From assembly GCA_030425705.1 (NCBI GenBank), contig JAUHZU010000014.1:1-64000 (forward strand): 64,000 nt of DNA, written 5' to 3'. The DNA comes from Phycisphaerae bacterium (GTDB lineage: Bacteria > Planctomycetota > Phycisphaerae > Phycisphaerales > Phycisphaeraceae). Position 1 is the first letter of the stretch; each line of letters begins with the position of its first letter. The notes below the pieces were generated by a model. It searched no databases, was not told the DNA's origin, and saw only the letters and a program-made list of their open reading frames with translations. Position numbers and translations under genes: made by a program. This document shows positions 52,884 through 61,373 of the stretch, in pieces.

Positions 52884-53932
52884 GCCGCATACATGGCATT
52901 TTGTTCACGGGTCTGCTGGTCGTGGGCATCGTGGCCGCCGGTGCCGCGCAGGCGCAGGGCGCGAACCCGACCGGCGTCTCGACGGACGACCCGGCGATCC
53001 AGCCGCCGCCCATACAGCCCGCCCAGCCGGACCCGGCCGGGGCGCTGAGCGATACCCTTGAACAGCTGCAGGGCGAGGGCGGCGAGGACCTGCTCAACCC
53101 GTTCGTGATCGGTGAGAACGCTGGCGACTTTATGAACGCCCTGCTCGGGCCGACACGCGGCGTGGTCAACGACGACCTGAACAGCCCAAGCGGGCTCGCG
53201 TCGCAGGGCATCGGCAACACACCGGGCTCCGGCTCGGAGCGGGGGAAGTCCGGGCTCAGCTCGACGCTGTCGGTGATGCTCCTGCTCACCGTGCTCACGA
53301 TGGTGCCGGCGGTGCTGGTCATGTGCACCAGCTTCACGCGGATCGTCGTGGTGCTCGCGCTCTTGCGGCAGGCCCTGGGCACGCAGCAGCTCCCGCCGAC
53401 ACAGGTCATCACCGGGCTCGCGCTGTTCCTGACGCTGCTGGTCATGTCGCCGACGCTGAACCAGATCAACAACGAGGTACTCAAGCCGCTGAACGCCGGC
53501 ACCATCGACGAGACCGAGGCGTGGGAGAAGACCAAGGCCCCGCTGCGGGACTTCATGTTCCGGCAGATCGACCGGTCGGGGAACTGGGGCTCGGTCTACA
53601 CGATCATGGAGTGGCGCGAGCCGGGCATCACCGCGGAGAAGCGCGACCTCCGCCGGGAAGACGTGGACATGCTCACGCTCGTGCCGGCGTTCATGATCAG
53701 CGAGCTGAAGGTCGCGTTCCTGATGGGGTTCCGTCTGTACCTGCCGTTCCTGGTGATCGACATGGTGGTGAGCAGCGTGCTGATCTCGATGGGCATGCTG
53801 ATGCTCCCGCCGGTGCTGATCTCGCTGCCGTTCAAGCTGCTGCTGTTCGTGCTGGTGGACGGCTGGAACCTGCTGGTGGCGAACCTGCTGACGAGTTTCG
53901 ACGTGGGCGCGGTGCCCGCGGCGTCGGGCTAG
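52880..53932 (+). CDS. fliP: Flagellar export gate protein FliP
   Basis: A pore component of the export gate. The 350-residue protein has a signal peptide (GILFTGLLVVGIVAAGAAQAQ) and then about 110 residues of disordered, Pro/Gly/Asp-rich sequence before the conserved domain (from SSTLSVMLLLTVLTMVPAVLVMCTSFTRIVVVLALLRQALGTQQLPPTQVITGLALFLT). Later: PAFMISELKVAFLMGFRLYLPFLVIDMVVSSVLISMGMLMLPPVLISLPFKLLLFVLVDGW, the FliP signature. Typical FliP is about 245 residues, so the linker after the signal peptide is unusual. Confidence 0.95.
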   Translation: MSRIHGILFTGLLVVGIVAAGAAQAQGANPTGVSTDDPAIQPPPIQPAQPDPAGALSDTLEQLQGEGGEDLLNPFVIGENAGDFMNALLGPTRGVVNDDLNSPSGLASQGIGNTPGSGSERGKSGLSSTLSVMLLLTVLTMVPAVLVMCTSFTRIVVVLALLRQALGTQQLPPTQVITGLALFLTLLVMSPTLNQINNEVLKPLNAGTIDETEAWEKTKAPLRDFMFRQIDRSGNWGSVYTIMEWREPGITAEKRDLRREDVDMLTLVPAFMISELKVAFLMGFRLYLPFLVIDMVVSSVLISMGMLMLPPVLISLPFKLLLFVLVDGWNLLVANLLTSFDVGAVPAASG

Positions 53933-53974
53933 TGCCGTAGGGGAGGTGCGCGCGCAGCGCGTGGAGTGTGACGC

Positions 53975-54238
53975 ATGGTGTCGGATAGCGCGATCGACGT
54001 GACCCGTGAGATGCTGCTGCTGATGATGATGCTCAGCGCGCCGATCCTCGGCGCGGCGCTGGTGATCGGCCTGACCATCAGCGTGCTGCAGGCGGTGACG
54101 CAGATCCAGGAGCAGACGCTGACGTTTGTGCCCAAGATCGTGGGGATGGCGTTGGTCACGGTTTTTGCGATGCCTTGGATCGTGAGCAAGACGATGGAGT
54201 TCAGCGCCCGGATGTTCGGGCCCTGGGTCTCCGGCTGA
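53975..54238 (+). CDS. fliQ: Flagellar export gate protein FliQ
   Basis: An 87-residue two-helix gate protein: LLLMMMLSAPILGAALVIGLTISVLQAVTQIQEQTLTFVPKIVGMALVTVFAMPWIVSKTMEF. The QAVTQIQEQTLTFVPK loop with two conserved Gln residues is the FliQ hallmark. It sits between fliP (42 nt upstream) and fliR, as in nearly all flagellar clusters. Confidence 0.95.
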   Translation: MVSDSAIDVTREMLLLMMMLSAPILGAALVIGLTISVLQAVTQIQEQTLTFVPKIVGMALVTVFAMPWIVSKTMEFSARMFGPWVSG

Positions 54239-54282
54239 AGATGGAAAGGGCGCGGCGACCCCGCGCGGGACGAGTGTGACGA

Positions 54283-55128
54283 TTGCCTGTCGACCTGACA
54301 CCCCTGCTGCCGTTCGTGCCGGTCTGGCTGATGATCCTCTTCCGCCTGACGGGGATCTTTGTGCTTGCGCCGGCGCTGGGCAGCCAGTCGATCCCGCGGA
54401 TGGTCAAGGTGTTCCTGGCGTTGTCGCTGTCGTTCGCGGTCTGGCCGATGCTCTGGGCGGACCCGCAGGCCGCCGAGCACCTGGGCGCCGCGATCGGCGG
54501 GCTGAACATGTGGTCGCTGGCGGTGATGGTCGCCTTCGAGCTGCTGATCGGCTACCTGATCGGGTACGCGGCGTCGCTGCCGATGGTGGGGATGCAACTG
54601 GGCGGGCACATGATCGACCAGCAGATGGGCCTCGCGGTGGGCGGCATCTTCAACCCCGAGTCCGGCACCGAATCGGCCGCGATGGGGCAGGTGCTGTTCA
54701 TGCTCGCGTTAGCGCTGTTCGTGATGGCGGGCGGGCTGGAGGTCATGCTCACGACCCTCGCGCAGTCGTTCCGCACCGTGCCGCTGGGCGGGATGCAGCA
54801 CCAGCACCAGACGGCACAGTTCGTCGTTGGGCTCGTGACGGTCATGTTCGAGCTGGCGATCCGTGTGTCGGCCCCGCTGCTTTGCCTGATGTTCCTGACC
54901 AGCGCGGGCATGGGTTTCATCATGCGGACCGTGCCGCAGATGAACATCCTCAGCGTCGGGTTCTCCGTCCGCATCCTCGCGAGCGTCGCGCTGCTGATCG
55001 TCACGATCGGGGCGCTTGCGGCCGTATACGACGACACCGCAACGCTGACGTTTCAACGCATCATGCGCTTCTTCTCCGTCACCCCGCCGCCGTTCGATGG
55101 GACACCCCCGCCCACGCCCACGCCCTAG
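54283..55128 (+). CDS. fliR: Flagellar export gate protein FliR
   Basis: The 281-residue protein completes the FliPQR gate. Six helices are visible, including LLPFVPVWLMILFRLTGIFVLAPALGSQSIPRMVKVFLALSLSFAVWP, ELLIGYLIGYAASLPMVGMQLGGHMIDQQMGLAVGGIFNPESGTESAAMGQVLFMLALALFVMAGG and APLLCLMFLTSAGMGFIMRTVPQMNIL, the typical FliR phrases. The start is TTG 54283: an in-frame stop lies 6 nt upstream, so no earlier start is possible. The TTG shortly follows GGGACGAG. Confidence 0.93.
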   Translation: MPVDLTPLLPFVPVWLMILFRLTGIFVLAPALGSQSIPRMVKVFLALSLSFAVWPMLWADPQAAEHLGAAIGGLNMWSLAVMVAFELLIGYLIGYAASLPMVGMQLGGHMIDQQMGLAVGGIFNPESGTESAAMGQVLFMLALALFVMAGGLEVMLTTLAQSFRTVPLGGMQHQHQTAQFVVGLVTVMFELAIRVSAPLLCLMFLTSAGMGFIMRTVPQMNILSVGFSVRILASVALLIVTIGALAAVYDDTATLTFQRIMRFFSVTPPPFDGTPPPTPTP

Positions 55129-55143
55129 GAGACGCAACCCGCC

Positions 55144-56217
55144 GTGGCTGAGACCAGTGGCCAGGAAAAAACCGAAGCCCCCACCCCGCGCCGCCTTCGG
55201 CAGGCCCGCGATGACGGCAATGTTGCGCGCAGCACCGACCTCACCGCCGCGTTCATGATGCTGGCGTCTGTCGTACTGATGTATGTGCTGGGCATCCGCG
55301 TGGTCGAGGGGCTCTCGTCGTCGCTGCAGAATATGCTGCTCGGCGTTTTTTCCGACAACCCCACCCGCCCCGACGACCTGCAGGGCAGCTTCGATTACCT
55401 CGCGCACATCCTCGCGATCACGCTGCTGCCGCTGCTCCTCGCGATGGCGGCGGTCGGGCTGATCGTCTCGGCCGGGCAGGTCGGCCCGATGCTCACGGGC
55501 AAGCCGCTGATCCCACGGTTCAGCAAGATCAGCCCGCTCAGCGGTGTGAAGCGGCTGTTCGACGCCCGCGCCGCGATGCGGCTGGTCATGAGCCTGGCCA
55601 AGGTCATCCTGATCGCCGGCGTCGCGGTGATCATCATCATGGGCGATGTCGACGAGATCGCGGCGCTGTCGGCCATGAGCGTGCTCGAGGGGTTCTTCGC
55701 CTCCGCCGACATGCTCTTCATGCTCACGATCAAGCTCTCGGCCCTCCTGATCGTGCTCGGGCTGCTGGACTTCGCCTTCCAGCGCTGGCAGCACACCCGC
55801 GACCAGCGCATGACCAAGCAGGAGGTCCGCCAGGACCTCAAGGACATGGACGGCGACCCGCTCATGAAGCAGCGCCGCGCCCGCGTCGCCCGCCAGCTCG
55901 CCATGCAGCGGATGGCCCAGGCGGTGCCGGGCGCCGACGTCGTCATCACCAACCCGACGCACCTGTCGATCGCGCTGAAGTACGACCCCGACACGATGCG
56001 CGCGCCGCGCGTCGTCGCCAAGGGCGCGGACCTCATGGCCATGCGCATCCGGCAGATCGCCGCCGCACACGACATCCCCCTCGTCGAACGCAAGCCGCTG
56101 GCCCGCGCGCTGTACAGCAGCGCCGAGGTCGGCGACGAGGTCCCCGAGAAGCACTACGCCGCCGTGGCAGAGATCCTCGCCTACGTCTACCGCCTGAGCG
56201 GGAAGATGGCGGGCTAA
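55144..56217 (+). CDS. flhB: Flagellar export switch protein FlhB
   Basis: FlhB switches substrate class during hook completion. The 357-residue protein starts with a GTG, then GQEKTEAPTPRRLRQARDDGNVARS, typical of the family, has four membrane helices to residue 215 and a cytosolic domain with the autocleavage motif NPTH (270-273, cut between N and P) in VVITNPTHLSIALKY. RALYSSAEVGDEVPEKHYAAVAEILAYVYRL ends it. The gene follows fliR by 15 nt. Confidence 0.96.
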   Translation: MAETSGQEKTEAPTPRRLRQARDDGNVARSTDLTAAFMMLASVVLMYVLGIRVVEGLSSSLQNMLLGVFSDNPTRPDDLQGSFDYLAHILAITLLPLLLAMAAVGLIVSAGQVGPMLTGKPLIPRFSKISPLSGVKRLFDARAAMRLVMSLAKVILIAGVAVIIIMGDVDEIAALSAMSVLEGFFASADMLFMLTIKLSALLIVLGLLDFAFQRWQHTRDQRMTKQEVRQDLKDMDGDPLMKQRRARVARQLAMQRMAQAVPGADVVITNPTHLSIALKYDPDTMRAPRVVAKGADLMAMRIRQIAAAHDIPLVERKPLARALYSSAEVGDEVPEKHYAAVAEILAYVYRLSGKMAG

Positions 56218-56229
56218 CCGAAAACCCTG

Positions 56230-58473
56230 ATGGCCAACAGCCGCGCCAACACGATGCCCCCGTGGGTTCTCAAGGTGATCGAGAACCGTGCGCTGATGGT
56301 GCCGGTGGGCCTGGTCAGCCTGCTCGCGGTGATCATCGTGCCGCTCCCGCCGATCGTGATCGACATGCTGCTGACGGCGAACCTCGCGCTGGCGGCGCTG
56401 ATCCTGCTGACGACGATCTTTGTCGAGAGCCCGCTGGACTTCTCGGTGTTCCCGTCGCTGCTGCTGTTTACGACGATGTTCCGGCTGGTGCTGAACATCG
56501 CGACGACGCGGATGATCCTGACCGCGGACGCCGCGACGCCGGGCGAGGCGACGGCCGTCGCGGGCAAGCTCATCCAGTCCTTCGCGGAGTTCGTGGCCGG
56601 CTCGCAGCCGATCGTGGGCGTGATCCTGTTCGTGATCCTGATCATCATCCAGTTCGTGGTGATCACCAAGGGCGCGACACGGATCAGCGAGGTCGCCGCG
56701 CGTTTCGTGCTCGACGGCATGCCGGGCAAGCAGATGGCAGTCGACGCCGACCTGAACGCCGGGCTCATCAACGAGCAGCAGGCCCGCGAGCGCCGCGAGA
56801 CGATCCAGCACGAGGCGGACTTCCACGGCGCGATGGACGGTGCGTCCAAGTTCGTGCGGGGCGACGCGGTCGCCGGCATCATCATCACGCTGGTCAACAT
56901 CGTCGGCGGGCTCACCATCGGCATGGTCATGAAGGGCTGGTCCTTCGGCGACGCGATGATGACCTTCACCAAGCTGACGATCGGCGACGGCCTGGTCTCG
57001 CAGGTGCCCGCGTTCCTGATCGCCCTCGCGGCCGGCCTCATCGTCACCCGCTCGTCCAGCCGAAGCGACCTTAACTCCGAACTGACCCAGCAGCTTACCA
57101 ACCGTACCGCCGCGTTGGGGATCACCTCGGCCTTCCTCGCGGCGCTGGCGTTCACCCCGCTGCCGACGATCCCCATGCTCGCGCTCTCCGCGGTGACCGG
57201 GGCCCTGGCCTACAGCGGTGCGCGGAAGCGCAAGCAGAAGGTCGAGCAGGTCCAGCAGGAGGCCCGCAGGGCCGAGCACACGAAAGAGCCCGAGCCGATC
57301 GAGCAGGCGATGCAGGTGGATTCGCTCGAGCTGGAGGTGGGCTACGGGCTGGTGAAGCTGATCGACACGGCACAGGGCGGGGACCTGCTCGACTGGATCA
57401 CGAAGACCCGTCGGCAGCTTGCGCTCGAGCTGGGCATGGTCATGCCGCCGGTGCGCATCCACGACAACATGCAGCTGCACCCCAACGACTACTTCATCAA
57501 GATCCGCGGCAACACGGTCGCGCAGGGGCAGGTCTACCCGGGCCAGTACCTGGCGATGGACGGCGGGCTCGCGTCGCCGGGCAGCGCCGACCAGCTCCAG
57601 GGGATGCACACGGTCGAGCCGGCGTTCGGGTACAAGGCCGTCTGGATCGACCCGGGCCAGAAGCAGCGTGCCGAAACGCTGAACTACATGGTGGTCGCGC
57701 CGTCGCTGGTGTTGACCACGCACCTGTCGGAGGTCGTCAAGTCCCACGCCGACGAGATGCTCTCGCGTGAGGAGACGAACAACCTGGTGACCCAGCTCCG
57801 CGAGAAGGCGCCCAAGCTGTGCGACGAGGTGCTCGGCAAGCCGGGGGGTGGAGACACGCCGCTGGTTCGGGCCGGCGAGTTGCAAAAGGTACTGCAGAAC
57901 CTGCTGCGCGAGCGCGTCCCGGTGCGGGATATGGAGGTCGTGGTCGAGACGCTGGGCGACTGGGCGACACGGACCAAGGACCTGGACGTGTTGACCGAGT
58001 ACGTACGCAACGCGCTCCGGCGGTCGATCTGCGGGCAATACGTGGTGCAGGAGCCGGCCGACCCGCTCGCGACCGGCGACGGCGGCGTGATGAAGAGCCG
58101 GCTGTACTGCGTGTCCCTGGACCCGGCGCTCGAAGACCAGATCAACGGCTACATCAACCGCTCGGCCGAGGGCACGAGCATGACCATGCCCCCGCAGGTC
58201 GCCAACCGCATCACCGCCGCCATCCTCGGCGAGGCGAACCGGCTGGTGCAGAACGGCCGGCACCCGGTCATCCTTGCTTCGCCGCAGGTCCGGGCGCAGG
58301 TCCGCCGTCTCATCGAGCCCCACATGCCCAGCGCCGCGGTGCTCGGCTACAACGAGATCAGCAAGGGCGTCGAGGTCGAGTCGCTCGGCCTCGCGCAGCT
58401 CGAACCCGCCAACGCACCTGCGTATAAGCCCGACGCCGCTTCCGTATCACCGCAACCGGCCGGGGCGTTCTAG
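56230..58473 (+). CDS. flhA: Flagellar export gate protein FlhA
   Basis: The 747-residue export gate protein. Eight membrane helices occupy residues about 20-340, with the cytosolic FHIPEP motif VVITKGATRISEVAARFVLDGMPGKQMAVDADLNAGLINEQQARERRETIQHEADFHGAMDGASKFVRGDAVA containing the conserved Asp of the ion-conducting step. The C-terminal nonamer domain (residues 360-700) has EVGYGLVKLID, VMPPVRIHDNMQLHPNDYFIKIRG and TQLREKAPKLCDEVLG. It lies 12 nt after flhB. Confidence 0.97.
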   Translation: MANSRANTMPPWVLKVIENRALMVPVGLVSLLAVIIVPLPPIVIDMLLTANLALAALILLTTIFVESPLDFSVFPSLLLFTTMFRLVLNIATTRMILTADAATPGEATAVAGKLIQSFAEFVAGSQPIVGVILFVILIIIQFVVITKGATRISEVAARFVLDGMPGKQMAVDADLNAGLINEQQARERRETIQHEADFHGAMDGASKFVRGDAVAGIIITLVNIVGGLTIGMVMKGWSFGDAMMTFTKLTIGDGLVSQVPAFLIALAAGLIVTRSSSRSDLNSELTQQLTNRTAALGITSAFLAALAFTPLPTIPMLALSAVTGALAYSGARKRKQKVEQVQQEARRAEHTKEPEPIEQAMQVDSLELEVGYGLVKLIDTAQGGDLLDWITKTRRQLALELGMVMPPVRIHDNMQLHPNDYFIKIRGNTVAQGQVYPGQYLAMDGGLASPGSADQLQGMHTVEPAFGYKAVWIDPGQKQRAETLNYMVVAPSLVLTTHLSEVVKSHADEMLSREETNNLVTQLREKAPKLCDEVLGKPGGGDTPLVRAGELQKVLQNLLRERVPVRDMEVVVETLGDWATRTKDLDVLTEYVRNALRRSICGQYVVQEPADPLATGDGGVMKSRLYCVSLDPALEDQINGYINRSAEGTSMTMPPQVANRITAAILGEANRLVQNGRHPVILASPQVRAQVRRLIEPHMPSAAVLGYNEISKGVEVESLGLAQLEPANAPAYKPDAASVSPQPAGAF

Positions 58474-58502
58474 CCCGGCCCGTGTAAAGGATCGCTCCGC
58501 CT

Positions 58503-59921
58503 ATGAAGACAATCACCGCGAGTTCGATGGCCGAGGCCACGCTGCTGGTTAAGCGCGAGTTCGGCAGCCACGGCGTCATCCTGCACACGCGCAGCTACAA
58601 GCGCGGCGGCCTGCTGGGGATCGGCGGCCGACAGGTCGTCGAGGTCACCGCTGCGGACGGCCGTGAGCTGGGCCAGCGCTACCGCCGGCAGGCGCAGTCG
58701 TCCCCGCGGGCCCAGGCCCTCGCCGCCCGCCCCGTGCAGCGCACCGCCGCGACGCTGCCGGCCGCCCGGCCTACGGTGCCCACCCCCAACGCGGGCGACC
58801 TGATCCGCCGGACCTACGCCGCCGCGCGGGCCGACCTCACCCCTGCATCGGTGCCTGGGGCCCCGCTGGACAGCGCCGCGACATCGGCCGCCGGCGGCAA
58901 CGCGGTCGCCACTCGGCCGGTGCCTGTGCCGGTGGCCCCCACCGAGCCGCCGGTCGTGCGAGTCGTGGCCCCGCCGATGGAGAACTACCGCGTTGCTGAC
59001 GAATTGGCCGCGGTCCGGCAACTGGTCACGAAGATGATGCGTCAGCAGCAGGCCGCCGGCGCGTCGTCCGCGCAAACATCGACGGAAGACGTGGGGGCCG
59101 GGTTGTCCGACCCGCTCGTGGCGGAGTACCTGAAGCTGTTGGAGCAGGAGGTCGCCGAAGAATTGGCCGACGAGATCGTTCGGCAGGTCGGCCGGGCCCT
59201 GGACGGTGCGGAGGCGACCGACCCCGAGGCGTGCCATCGCGCGGTACGGGCAGAGATCGCCCGCCGGCTGCCGACCGACGCCGACGCCGGCCAGCTCCAG
59301 CCGACGGACGATGGCCGGCCGCGTATCATCGCGCTGGTCGGGCCGACCGGCGTGGGCAAGACGACGACGATCGCCAAGCTCGCCGCGACCTTCAAGCTCA
59401 AGCAGAACAAGAAGGTCGGGCTCATCACCATGGACACCTTCCGCATCGCGGCGGTCGACCAGCTCAAGACCTATGCGGGGATCATCGGCCTGCCGCTCAA
59501 GGTCGCCAACGGTGCCGCCGAACTGGGCGACGCGGTCGCGGCCCTGGCCGAGGACGGGGTGGACGCGATCCTGATCGACACGGCCGGCCGGTCCCAGCGG
59601 GCCGGGGAGAAGCTCGACGAGCTGGCCCGCGTGCTGGAGTCGATCCGCCCGCACGAGTCGCATCTGGTGTTATCATCCACGGTCAATCAGAAGGTCTTGC
59701 TCGAGACGGCCGAGCGTTTTTCATGTATCGCCTCGGACCGTGTGATCTTCACCAAGCTCGACGAGGCGGTGTCGTGTGGCGTGCTGCTGAACGTGGCCCG
59801 GCGTGTGGGCAAGCGGGTCAGCTACGTGACCACGGGTCAAGAGGTGCCTCACCAGATCGAGGCGGGGCGTTCGGATCGGCTTGCGTCGCTGGTGATGGGC
59901 GAAGATTGTGGGGACCGATGA
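58503..59921 (+). CDS. flhF: Flagellar biosynthesis GTPase FlhF
   Basis: An SRP-type GTPase that places flagella and recruits FliF. The 472-residue protein has the N-terminal FlhF opening MKTITASSMAEATLLVKREFGSHGVILHTRSYKRGG, a variable Ala/Pro linker (about 60-200), an NG domain with P-loop GPTGVGKTTT (from residue 280), TMDTFRIAAVDQLKTYAGIIGLPL, IDTAGRSQ and FTKLDEAVSCG. It couples to flhG by a 4-nt ATGA overlap. The flhF-flhG pair often goes with polar flagella. Confidence 0.95.
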   Translation: MKTITASSMAEATLLVKREFGSHGVILHTRSYKRGGLLGIGGRQVVEVTAADGRELGQRYRRQAQSSPRAQALAARPVQRTAATLPAARPTVPTPNAGDLIRRTYAAARADLTPASVPGAPLDSAATSAAGGNAVATRPVPVPVAPTEPPVVRVVAPPMENYRVADELAAVRQLVTKMMRQQQAAGASSAQTSTEDVGAGLSDPLVAEYLKLLEQEVAEELADEIVRQVGRALDGAEATDPEACHRAVRAEIARRLPTDADAGQLQPTDDGRPRIIALVGPTGVGKTTTIAKLAATFKLKQNKKVGLITMDTFRIAAVDQLKTYAGIIGLPLKVANGAAELGDAVAALAEDGVDAILIDTAGRSQRAGEKLDELARVLESIRPHESHLVLSSTVNQKVLLETAERFSCIASDRVIFTKLDEAVSCGVLLNVARRVGKRVSYVTTGQEVPHQIEAGRSDRLASLVMGEDCGDR

Positions 59922-60838
59922 TCGCGGATCAGGCAGAACAGCTCCGGGGACTGGTCGAGCAGCACCGCGCCGCCGAGGCCGCGGCGCAGCCGGTGCTCGC
60001 CGTGCATGAGCAGGTGCCATCGCCGGCCCCGCGTGCCGGTGCCCAGACCCTCGCGGTCACCAGCGGCAAGGGCGGCGTCGGGAAATCGACAGTGTCCGTC
60101 AACCTCGCGGTGGAACTGGCCCGGTTGGGCCGGCGGGTCGTGCTGCTGGACGCGGATCTGGGCACGGCCAACGCGGATGTGCTCTGCAACGTCATGCCGT
60201 CGGTGACGCTCGCCCACGTCGTCGCCGGCCGGCGCGAGATCGAAGACGCCATCGTCCCCGCGCCCGGCGGGTTCGGGCTGATCGCGGGCGCCTCGGGCCT
60301 GGCCCAGATGGCAGCGCTCAGCGGTTACGAGCGCGACCGGCTGCTCCAGCAGTTCCGCCGGCTCGAAGCGAGCTACGACGTCCTGCTGATCGATACCGGG
60401 GCCGGCGTCGGGCCGAACGTGCTGGGCTTTCTTGTCGCCGCCGAGCGCGTGCTGGTCGTGACCACGCCCGACCCGACGGCGATCACCGACGCCTACGCGG
60501 TCATCAAGACCGCGCACCGCCAGCGCCCCGACCTCGATGTCCGGCTGCTGGTCAACATGGTGCAGGACCAGGACGACGCCCGGCAGGTCTACACGCGTGT
60601 CGCCAACGTGTGTGAGAAGTTCCTCGGGCTGCACATCACCTACGCCGGCTTCCTGCCGATCGATGCGCAGGTCCGCGCCTCGGTGCGCATGCGCCTGCCG
60701 TTCGTGCTCGGCGAGCGCACCTCGCCCGCGGCGATCGGAATGAACGCGCTCGCGCACCGCCTGGACAAGCACGCCGCCGAACCCAGCCAACGCGGCGGCG
60801 GCCTGCTGCGGCGCATGACGACCTGGTTGTCGCGATAA
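59918..60838 (+). CDS. flhG: Flagellar number regulator FlhG (MinD-like ATPase, FleN/YlxH)
   Basis: The 306-residue MinD-type ATPase limits flagellar number and antagonises FlhF. It has a short N-terminal helix with a DQAEQLRGLV motif (the DQAxxLR element that stimulates the FlhF GTPase), the deviant Walker A SGKGGVGKST (49-58), LLDADLGTANADVLCNV, LLIDTGAGVGPNVLGFL and TTPDPTAITDAYAVIKT. The ATG overlaps the flhF stop. The open frame continues upstream to 59231 but inside flhF, so that start is rejected. Confidence 0.94.
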   Translation: MIADQAEQLRGLVEQHRAAEAAAQPVLAVHEQVPSPAPRAGAQTLAVTSGKGGVGKSTVSVNLAVELARLGRRVVLLDADLGTANADVLCNVMPSVTLAHVVAGRREIEDAIVPAPGGFGLIAGASGLAQMAALSGYERDRLLQQFRRLEASYDVLLIDTGAGVGPNVLGFLVAAERVLVVTTPDPTAITDAYAVIKTAHRQRPDLDVRLLVNMVQDQDDARQVYTRVANVCEKFLGLHITYAGFLPIDAQVRASVRMRLPFVLGERTSPAAIGMNALAHRLDKHAAEPSQRGGGLLRRMTTWLSR

Positions 60839-60890
60839 ACACAACGGAATGACCCGCGTTCACGCCGCGCATTTTTTGCACTTTTTTTTC

Positions 60891-60933
60891 ACGGATCACT
60901 ACAAGTCGTGATGCCAGCGCCAGCGTGATCCGT
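60891..60933. repeat. Inverted repeat upstream of the small membrane protein gene
   Basis: ACGGATCAC (60891-60899) and GTGATCCGT (60925-60933) are perfect 9-bp complements 25 nt apart, in the gap after flhG. TTACACT directly after the right arm could be a -10. It could be an operator, a hairpin or part of a terminator following the T-rich stretch at 60870-60889. Confidence 0.45.
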
Positions 60934-61001
60934 TACACTCCTTCCGTCGTGTGTTGCAAGGACGCAACTCACACGCATCTCAACGCCTCGGCAGCAACGG
61001 A

Positions 61002-61274
61002 GTGCTCGCCATACCCGCCCGTGTTATCGCAACCTGTTTCGCGCTCGCCTGCTTTGCCGGTTCTGTCATCGTCGGGATCTATCACCAGAACCCCGCGATG
61101 TCCGTCCTGCTCAGCAGCCTGGTTGTTCTGGTCGCGGCGTATGTCGTCGGCCTGATCGTCGGCGCGGTCGCGCAGCACGCGGTAAACGAGCACATCCGCA
61201 AGCACAAAGCGCAGCACCCGATCCCCGGTGAGGAGCCGGGCGACGACGCCGTCGCCACCGCGCCCCCGGGCTGA
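61002..61274 (+). CDS. Small two-helix membrane protein between flhG and fliA
   Basis: About 90 residues from a GTG at 61002 (the frame is open from 60951). Two helices are clear: RVIATCFALACFAGSVIVGIY and MSVLLSSLVVLVAAYVVGLIVGAVAQHAV, followed by a short cytosolic tail NEHIRKHKAQHPIPGEE. The gene sits between flhG and fliA, a place where clusters of related bacteria keep a small membrane protein; its role in flagella is not known. Confidence 0.62.
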   Translation: MLAIPARVIATCFALACFAGSVIVGIYHQNPAMSVLLSSLVVLVAAYVVGLIVGAVAQHAVNEHIRKHKAQHPIPGEEPGDDAVATAPPG

Positions 61275-61373
61275 ACCTCGCTTTCATTATCCGGCCGATG
61301 ATCTCGGCCGATCTACATCCCCATGCCCGCCTCAAGGACGAGACCCGGGCAGCCGCCGGTCAAGGAGCAGACC

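Noticed and set aside
54709-58323. A 1,204-residue open frame on the minus strand opposite fliR-flhB-flhA
   Set aside because: It is an antisense shadow of three well-identified flagellar genes, with His/Arg/Asp-rich meaningless sequence.
59231-59917. N-terminal extension of flhG to 59231
   Set aside because: The extra sequence lies inside the flhF GTPase domain in another frame; the ATGA overlap at 59918 gives the expected FlhG start.
61292-61312. Two CGGCCGAT repeats before fliA as sigma28 -10 boxes
   Set aside because: Both lack the final AA of GCCGATAA and no -35 is visible, so autoregulation of fliA is not supported.
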